NCBI GenBank assembly: GCA_024637015.1
Contig: JAGXGE010000021.1
Span: 1-40,141 of the forward strand
DNA from: Aequorivita sp.
GTDB taxonomy: Bacteria > Bacteroidota > Bacteroidia > Flavobacteriales > Flavobacteriaceae
DNA length: 40,141 nt
Direction: 5' to 3'
The notes below the pieces were generated by a model, which searched no databases, was not told the origin of the DNA, and was given only the letters and a program-made list of their open reading frames with translations. Positions 35,962 through 40,141 of the stretch are shown here, one piece after another. Position 1 is the first letter of the stretch. Each line of letters starts with the position of its first letter. Both the position numbers and the translations under genes were made by a program.

Positions 35962-37437
35962 TTAATTCAACGAAAAAGTAGTTCCTTCCTTTCCGTCTTT
36001 CAGTTGAATCCCTTTCGCCGAAAGTTCATCGCGAATTTTATCGCTCATCGCGAAGTCTTTGTTGGCACGGGCTTGGTTTCTCAGTTGAATAAGAAGTTCT
36101 ACCGTAGCAGAAAGCTTTTCACCATCCTGTGAATTTTCTGAAGCACTATCTTCCAGTCCCAAAACATCAAAAAGGAAATCGTCCATCGTTTGCTTTAGCA
36201 ATTCCAAATCGATTGCTGAAATGGTTTCTTTTTCTTCCTTTATTGAATTCACAAATTTCACTGCTTCAAAAAGATGTGCTATCAAAATTGGACTATTGAA
36301 ATCATCGTTCATCGCATCATAACAAGCTTTTCGCCAACTTTCAATATTGACGCTGCTTTTTTCTGAAGTAACGATTGAATCTAAAATTCTGTAGGCATCC
36401 ATCAACCGATTAAATCCTTTTTCTGAAGCTTCTAATGCTTCACTACTGAAATCTAAAATGCTTCGGTAATGAGCTTGATACATAAAAAATTTAGTCACAG
36501 TAGGTGAGAAAGGTTTGCTTAAAACATTGTTTTCGCCAGTAAACATTTCATTTGGAAGAATGAAATTTCCAGTAGATTTAGACATTTTTTTACCGTTCAG
36601 AGTAAGCATATTGGCGTGCATCCAATAATTTACGGGCGAGGTATGATTGCAGGCTTCAGCTTGAGCAATCTCACATTCGTGATGTGGGAATTTCAAGTCC
36701 ATTCCACCACCGTGTATGTCAAAATTATTGCCCAAATATTTGGTGCTCATAGCGGTACATTCCAAATGCCATCCAGGAAAACCTTCGCTCCAAGGCGATG
36801 GCCAGCGCATAATGTGCTGAGGTTCGGCTTTTTTCCAAAGGGCAAAATCCTGCGGGTTTTTCTTGTCGGTCTGTGCAGAAAGCTCGCGGGTGTTCGCAAT
36901 CATATCTTCTAGGTGTCTTCCGCTCAGTTTTCCGTAATTGTTGGTTTCATTGAATTTTAAAACATCAAAATAGACGGAGCCGTTTTTTTCATAGGCAAAA
37001 CCTTCTTTAATTATTTTTTCAACTATATGAATTTGTTCGTATATATGCCCAGTAGCTGTGGGTTCAATGCTTGGCGGGAGTGCGTTGAATTTTGCCATGG
37101 TGGTATGGAAATCCACAGTATATTTTTGGACAATTTCCATCGGCTCCAATTGCTCAATTCGGGCTTTTTTAAGGATTGGATCATCACCACTTTCGCCGTC
37201 GTTTTCCAAATGGCCAGCGTCAGTAATATTCCGTACATAGCGGACTTTGTATCCCAAATGTTTTAAATAGCGAAAAACCAAGTCAAAAGAAAGAAAGGTC
37301 CGGCAGTTGCCTAAATGAACATTGCTATAAACCGTTGGACCGCAGACATACATTCCCACGGCACCTTCGTGAATTGGAGTAAATTCTTCTTTACTTTTTG
37401 AAAGCGAATTGTAAATATATAGTTCTTGTTGTTTCAA
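35962..37437 (-). CDS. cysS: Cysteinyl-tRNA synthetase
   Basis: A 491-aa class I synthetase. The zinc and active-site parts are [16 protein letters not shown] (C32, with the HxGN form of the HIGH motif), the zinc ligands in [12 protein letters not shown] and [13 protein letters not shown], and KMSKSTGN (near 284-291) for adenylate formation. The C-terminal helical anticodon-binding part ends with [20 protein letters not shown], typical for the family. It charges tRNA-Cys in the cytosol. It lies 51 nt downstream of folE on the same strand, and yidD and lgt follow. A long housekeeping transcript is possible, though the C9 tract may interrupt it. Confidence 0.96.
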   Translation of the reverse strand: MKQQELYIYNSLSKSKEEFTPIHEGAVGMYVCGPTVYSNVHLGNCRTFLSFDLVFRYLKHLGYKVRYVRNITDAGHLENDGESGDDPILKKARIEQLEPMEIVQKYTVDFHTTMAKFNALPPSIEPTATGHIYEQIHIVEKIIKEGFAYEKNGSVYFDVLKFNETNNYGKLSGRHLEDMIANTRELSAQTDKKNPQDFALWKKAEPQHIMRWPSPWSEGFPGWHLECTAMSTKYLGNNFDIHGGGMDLKFPHHECEIAQAEACNHTSPVNYWMHANMLTLNGKKMSKSTGNFILPNEMFTGENNVLSKPFSPTVTKFFMYQAHYRSILDFSSEALEASEKGFNRLMDAYRILDSIVTSEKSSVNIESWRKACYDAMNDDFNSPILIAHLFEAVKFVNSIKEEKETISAIDLELLKQTMDDFLFDVLGLEDSASENSQDGEKLSATVELLIQLRNQARANKDFAMSDKIRDELSAKGIQLKDGKEGTTFSLN

Positions 37438-37488
37438 AGTTTCAGGTTTCGGTTTTGGAATTTTGTCTTAGTGACTTTTTTCGGGAAA

Positions 37489-38166
37489 TTAAAACTCAGT
37501 ATCCAGTTTTATATAATCTAAAAATTCTCGGCGTTTTTCTGCATTTTTGAAAGCGCCACCAAATTCACTTGTTACAGTACTACTGTCAATATCGCGAATT
37601 CCACGGGAATTTACACAGAGGTGTTTAGCGTCAATTACGCAGGCTACGTCCTCAGTATTCAGAACCTGTTGCAGCTCTTTAACGATTTGCATAGTCAAAC
37701 GTTCCTGAACCTGAGGTCGTTTTGCATAATAGTCAACAATTCTATTCATTTTTGAAAGCCCAACCACTGAGCCGTTAGAAATATAAGCAATATGCGCTTT
37801 CCCAACAATGGGAAGCAAATGATGCTCACAGGTAGAGTAGAGGGTAATATTCTTCTCTACCAACATTTCCTGATATTTGTATTTATTCTCAAAAGTAGAG
37901 GCTTTTGGTTTTCTATCTGGGTGAAGCCCTCCAAAAATCTCTTGCACAAACATTTTTGCAACGCGAGTTGGAGTGCCTTTCAGGCTGTCGTCATTAAGAT
38001 CAAGTCCTAAAGTGTGCATAATATTTTGGACATCCTTTTTGATACTTGCAATCTTTTCAATATCGCTCATCTCAAAGGCATCTGGCCGCATAGGTGTTTC
38101 TGTAGAACTTCCTATGTGGTCATTCCCCATTGCTTCAATCTCTTTAAGTTGTTTTTCTAAATCCAT
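37489..38166 (-). CDS. folE: GTP cyclohydrolase I
   Basis: A 225-aa T-fold enzyme. It has the zinc ligands C113 and H116 in STCEHHLLPIVGKAH and C184 in DAKHLCVNSRG, GLSKMNRIVDYYAKRPQVQE, and STVTSEFGGAF near the end. The N-terminal 40 residues are poorly conserved and charged. It converts GTP to 7,8-dihydroneopterin triphosphate, the start of folate and, through 6-carboxytetrahydropterin, of the queuosine path to which queE in this window belongs. It is the first gene before cysS, with a consensus -7 box upstream. Confidence 0.96.
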   Translation of the reverse strand: MDLEKQLKEIEAMGNDHIGSSTETPMRPDAFEMSDIEKIASIKKDVQNIMHTLGLDLNDDSLKGTPTRVAKMFVQEIFGGLHPDRKPKASTFENKYKYQEMLVEKNITLYSTCEHHLLPIVGKAHIAYISNGSVVGLSKMNRIVDYYAKRPQVQERLTMQIVKELQQVLNTEDVACVIDAKHLCVNSRGIRDIDSSTVTSEFGGAFKNAEKRREFLDYIKLDTEF

Positions 38167-38189
38167 TATTCAAATATGTAATAAGCTTG

Positions 38190-38197
38190 CAAAGATA
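38190..38197 (-). promoter_or_regulatory. Promoter -7 box of folE
   Basis: On the minus strand this reads TATCTTTG, a perfect TAnnTTTG, 23 nt before the folE ATG. The -33 position about 21 nt upstream reads TTTT rather than TTTG. Confidence 0.5.
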
Positions 38198-38305
38198 CAT
38201 AATAGCATTTTGGTACTGAAAACTCGATCTTCTTATTTTTAAGGCTTAAAAGCTGATATTTTCATAAAATTTTCTTAATTTTCGCGAAAAATTATTTAAA
38301 ACATC

Positions 38306-38635
38306 ATGAAAAAGCTCCTCACTTTAATAACTCTCTTTTTGGTATCCTTTGTTTATGCGCAAGAAAACACTATTTTAGATTATGATTCAACAATTTCAAT
38401 GGAACCCTCCGAAGTTGTTTCCAGTGCAATATTAAATTTTGAGTTTTTAGAAGCCAATACAATAAGATATATAATAAGTCGAAATGATATTGATATCTTG
38501 ACAAAAGATATCAATAAAGACAACGGTCCTCAAATGGTCAAAACTGATCTTTCTACTTTAGAAAATGGAATGTATGAAATACGTTTTATAATAGATGCTA
38601 TGGAGGTGAAAATGATCTCTTTCAATAAGATTTAA
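38306..38635 (+). CDS. Small secreted protein resembling a lone type IX sorting domain
   Basis: A 109-aa protein with a signal peptide (MKKLLTLITLFLVSFVYAQ). Nearly all of the remaining 90 residues look like a type A C-terminal sorting domain: SSAILNFEFLEANTIRYIIS, then ILTKDINKDN, DLSTLENGMYEIRFI and a final VKMISFNKI. Normally such a domain is the last 70-80 residues of a much larger type IX secretion cargo. No cargo domain precedes it here. The gene is 35 nt upstream of a large repeat adhesin gene on the same strand. It could be a degraded cargo gene, a periplasmic beta-sandwich protein or a helper of the adhesin. Confidence 0.75.
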   Translation: MKKLLTLITLFLVSFVYAQENTILDYDSTISMEPSEVVSSAILNFEFLEANTIRYIISRNDIDILTKDINKDNGPQMVKTDLSTLENGMYEIRFIIDAMEVKMISFNKI

Positions 38636-38670
38636 ATTAAAAGCCCCTCAATTGAATTAATATCCCCTCA

Positions 38671-40141
38671 ATGAAAAATTTTTTACTTTTACTTTTACTT
38701 TCTTTATTTACTTTCACTACTGCACAAGCTCAAGTTTGTGATATTTTGATCCCTATTTGTGATAGTCAGGATGGATTAGAGAATAATGCTATAGATCCAT
38801 CTCCTGTAACTATTAACACTGGTTGTCAAACGTTACAGGGAACGCGAACTATCTGGTTTCGATTGGCTATAATTCAAGCTACCAACTTTACCTTCCAAAT
38901 TGAACCTACTGGCACTGTGGATTATGATTTTGCGGTTTGGTTAAATGCAGATTGCAACAACTTAGGTATTGCCGACAGGGCGAGTTACGATGCTCCAGCC
39001 CCAGGTGAATATAATACGGGTTTAAACCTTACTGCAACTGATTTTTGTGAAACAGCAGTTGGGGATGGACAAGTTCAATTCATGAGTTTGGTTCCTGGTG
39101 ATGAGATTATAATCGTAGTAGATAGATTTAGTGCAACGCCTGATATTTTTAACTTAACATTTGGAGATCCCGATGCTTTTGACTGCTCCATTGTGCAAAC
39201 ATCTGCTTGTGAGGGACAAACAGTGGTTCTGGATGCTACTAATCCAAATGCGCTAGGATATGAATGGTTTTATGAAAGTCCTGTAGGTTCAGGCACTTAT
39301 TTGCCATTTATTCCAGCTGAAACTTCTCCTACATTATCTGTTACTGCCACAGGAAATTACAAAGCAGAGGTCTATTTACCTATGGGTATTACTGATTTAC
39401 AATTTTTTGATGTAGTTTTCTATCCACAACCTATAATAGCAAGCCCTCCCTTGGATCTTTCGATCTGTGATGACGGTACAAATCCGGGTATTTTTGACTT
39501 GACCCAGAATGATGACGATGTTCGGGGAGGTCAGGATCCTTTATTTAATATAACCTATCACCGTAGCCAACTGGAAGCTTCCACTGGAGCAAACCCTATT
39601 GTTCCTGCAAATGCATATCCAATAGTTGGTTCTTCTGAAATTATTTGGGTTCGAATTGAAGAGCCTACAGGTACCTGTTTCGCTATCGATTCTTTTGAAA
39701 TTATCTATGCTGCGGCTAGCGCAACAGCTCCTGCAAGTCCTCATTATGTATGTGATTTAGGAGCTAATGGGCAAGAGTTTATTAACTTAAACACCACATT
39801 TGATACTGTAATCTTAAACGGGCAAAGCCCTTTACAGTATACCGTTACATATCACAGTAATCCAGCTGATGCTATTTCGGGGAACAATCCTTTGCCACAG
39901 CCTTACCTAGTTACAGGTTCTGTATTCATTTTTGCACGTGTGGAAAGCAATACTTCTTCAAGTTGCTTCGCTACTACTCAGTTTAATCTTGTATTGGCAA
40001 CCCAGCCCATCGCCAACCCTGCGTTAGATTTGTACCAGTGCGACGACGGTACGACCTCTGGTGTTTTCAATCTTACGGACAATGACGTTAACATATTGGG
40101 CGGTCAGGACCCGGCGCTTTTCACGATCAAGTACTACCAGA
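38671..40141 (+). CDS. Large secreted repeat protein (putative adhesin), 5' part only
   Basis: The frame is open from the ATG at 38671 to the window edge (490 codons seen). A signal peptide (MKNFLLLLLLSLFTFTTAQA) is followed by a Cys-containing beta domain (about 22-170: CDILIPICDSQDGLENNAID, TIWFRLA, DYDFAVWLNADCNNLG). Then comes an Ig-like segment (ACEGQTVVLDATNPNALGYE). Tandem units of about 95 residues begin CDDGTNPGIFDLT (near 266), CDLGANGQEFINL (near 361) and CDDGTTSGVFNLT (near 457), each with an ITYH- or VTYH-like strand. This architecture is typical of very long flavobacterial surface proteins that carry a type IX sorting signal at the end, which lies outside the window. Codons in the last unit are visibly richer in G and C. 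Confidence 0.85.
   Translation, partial: MKNFLLLLLLSLFTFTTAQAQVCDILIPICDSQDGLENNAIDPSPVTINTGCQTLQGTRTIWFRLAIIQATNFTFQIEPTGTVDYDFAVWLNADCNNLGIADRASYDAPAPGEYNTGLNLTATDFCETAVGDGQVQFMSLVPGDEIIIVVDRFSATPDIFNLTFGDPDAFDCSIVQTSACEGQTVVLDATNPNALGYEWFYESPVGSGTYLPFIPAETSPTLSVTATGNYKAEVYLPMGITDLQFFDVVFYPQPIIASPPLDLSICDDGTNPGIFDLTQNDDDVRGGQDPLFNITYHRSQLEASTGANPIVPANAYPIVGSSEIIWVRIEEPTGTCFAIDSFEIIYAAASATAPASPHYVCDLGANGQEFINLNTTFDTVILNGQSPLQYTVTYHSNPADAISGNNPLPQPYLVTGSVFIFARVESNTSSSCFATTQFNLVLATQPIANPALDLYQCDDGTTSGVFNLTDNDVNILGGQDPALFTIKYYQ

Overview
The window looks like chromosomal DNA of a flavobacterium (Bacteroidota, Flavobacteriaceae-like). The evidence is the AT-rich composition, promoters matching the Bacteroidetes type (TTTG, about 19-22 nt, then TAnnTTTG), a fused SecDF, a class II ribonucleotide reductase with a C-terminal Cys-rich ribbon, DUF2911 and DUF192 proteins, and a large repeat-containing secreted protein of the kind exported by type IX secretion. 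I see no tRNA, rRNA, CRISPR array, insertion sequence or prophage. Family names come from recognising motifs by eye; no database search was run.

Layout. 1-2530 (minus): an edge-truncated secreted repeat protein and a TPR sensor histidine kinase whose reading frame is broken by one extra base near its end. 2531-7229: a DEAD-box RNA helicase with a long structured leader, a DUF5996 protein, a lipoprotein cytochrome c, and a GNAT/FemAB-like acyltransferase gene split by a second one-base frameshift. 7322-11239 (minus): a six-gene arsenic operon, arsR - DUF6428 - arsM - arsN1-like - arsC (thioredoxin type) - acr3, with a GNAT gene upstream. Together these would sense As(III), reduce arsenate, methylate and export arsenite, and possibly acetylate an organoarsenical. 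Three consecutive proteins of this operon end in vicinal cysteines.

11934-27275: mostly housekeeping genes. They are an S9 dipeptidyl peptidase, NhaA antiporter, Ffh (SRP), FolD, a YkvA-like protein, a tightly coupled DUF7218 - VOC - AI-2E transporter unit, small membrane and lipoproteins, a HerA/YjgR-like ATPase, QueE, a DUF2911 protein, GyrB and malate dehydrogenase. 27369-38166: the class II ribonucleotide reductase NrdJ, an unrecognised membrane-anchored protein that resembles a stand-alone SecD periplasmic domain, SecDF, a DUF192 lipoprotein, Lgt, YidD, CysS and FolE. SecDF, Lgt, YidD and the SecD-like protein make this an envelope-biogenesis neighbourhood. 38306-40141: a small secreted protein resembling a lone type IX sorting domain, then the start of a large repeat adhesin that runs off the right edge.

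Most noteworthy: (1) the SecD-P1-like mini-protein directly upstream of secDF; (2) the shared vicinal-cysteine tails of ArsR, DUF6428 and ArsM; (3) two single-base frameshifts in otherwise intact genes within the first 7 kb; (4) the long motif-rich leader of the RNA helicase gene; (5) the lone sorting-domain-like protein beside the adhesin.
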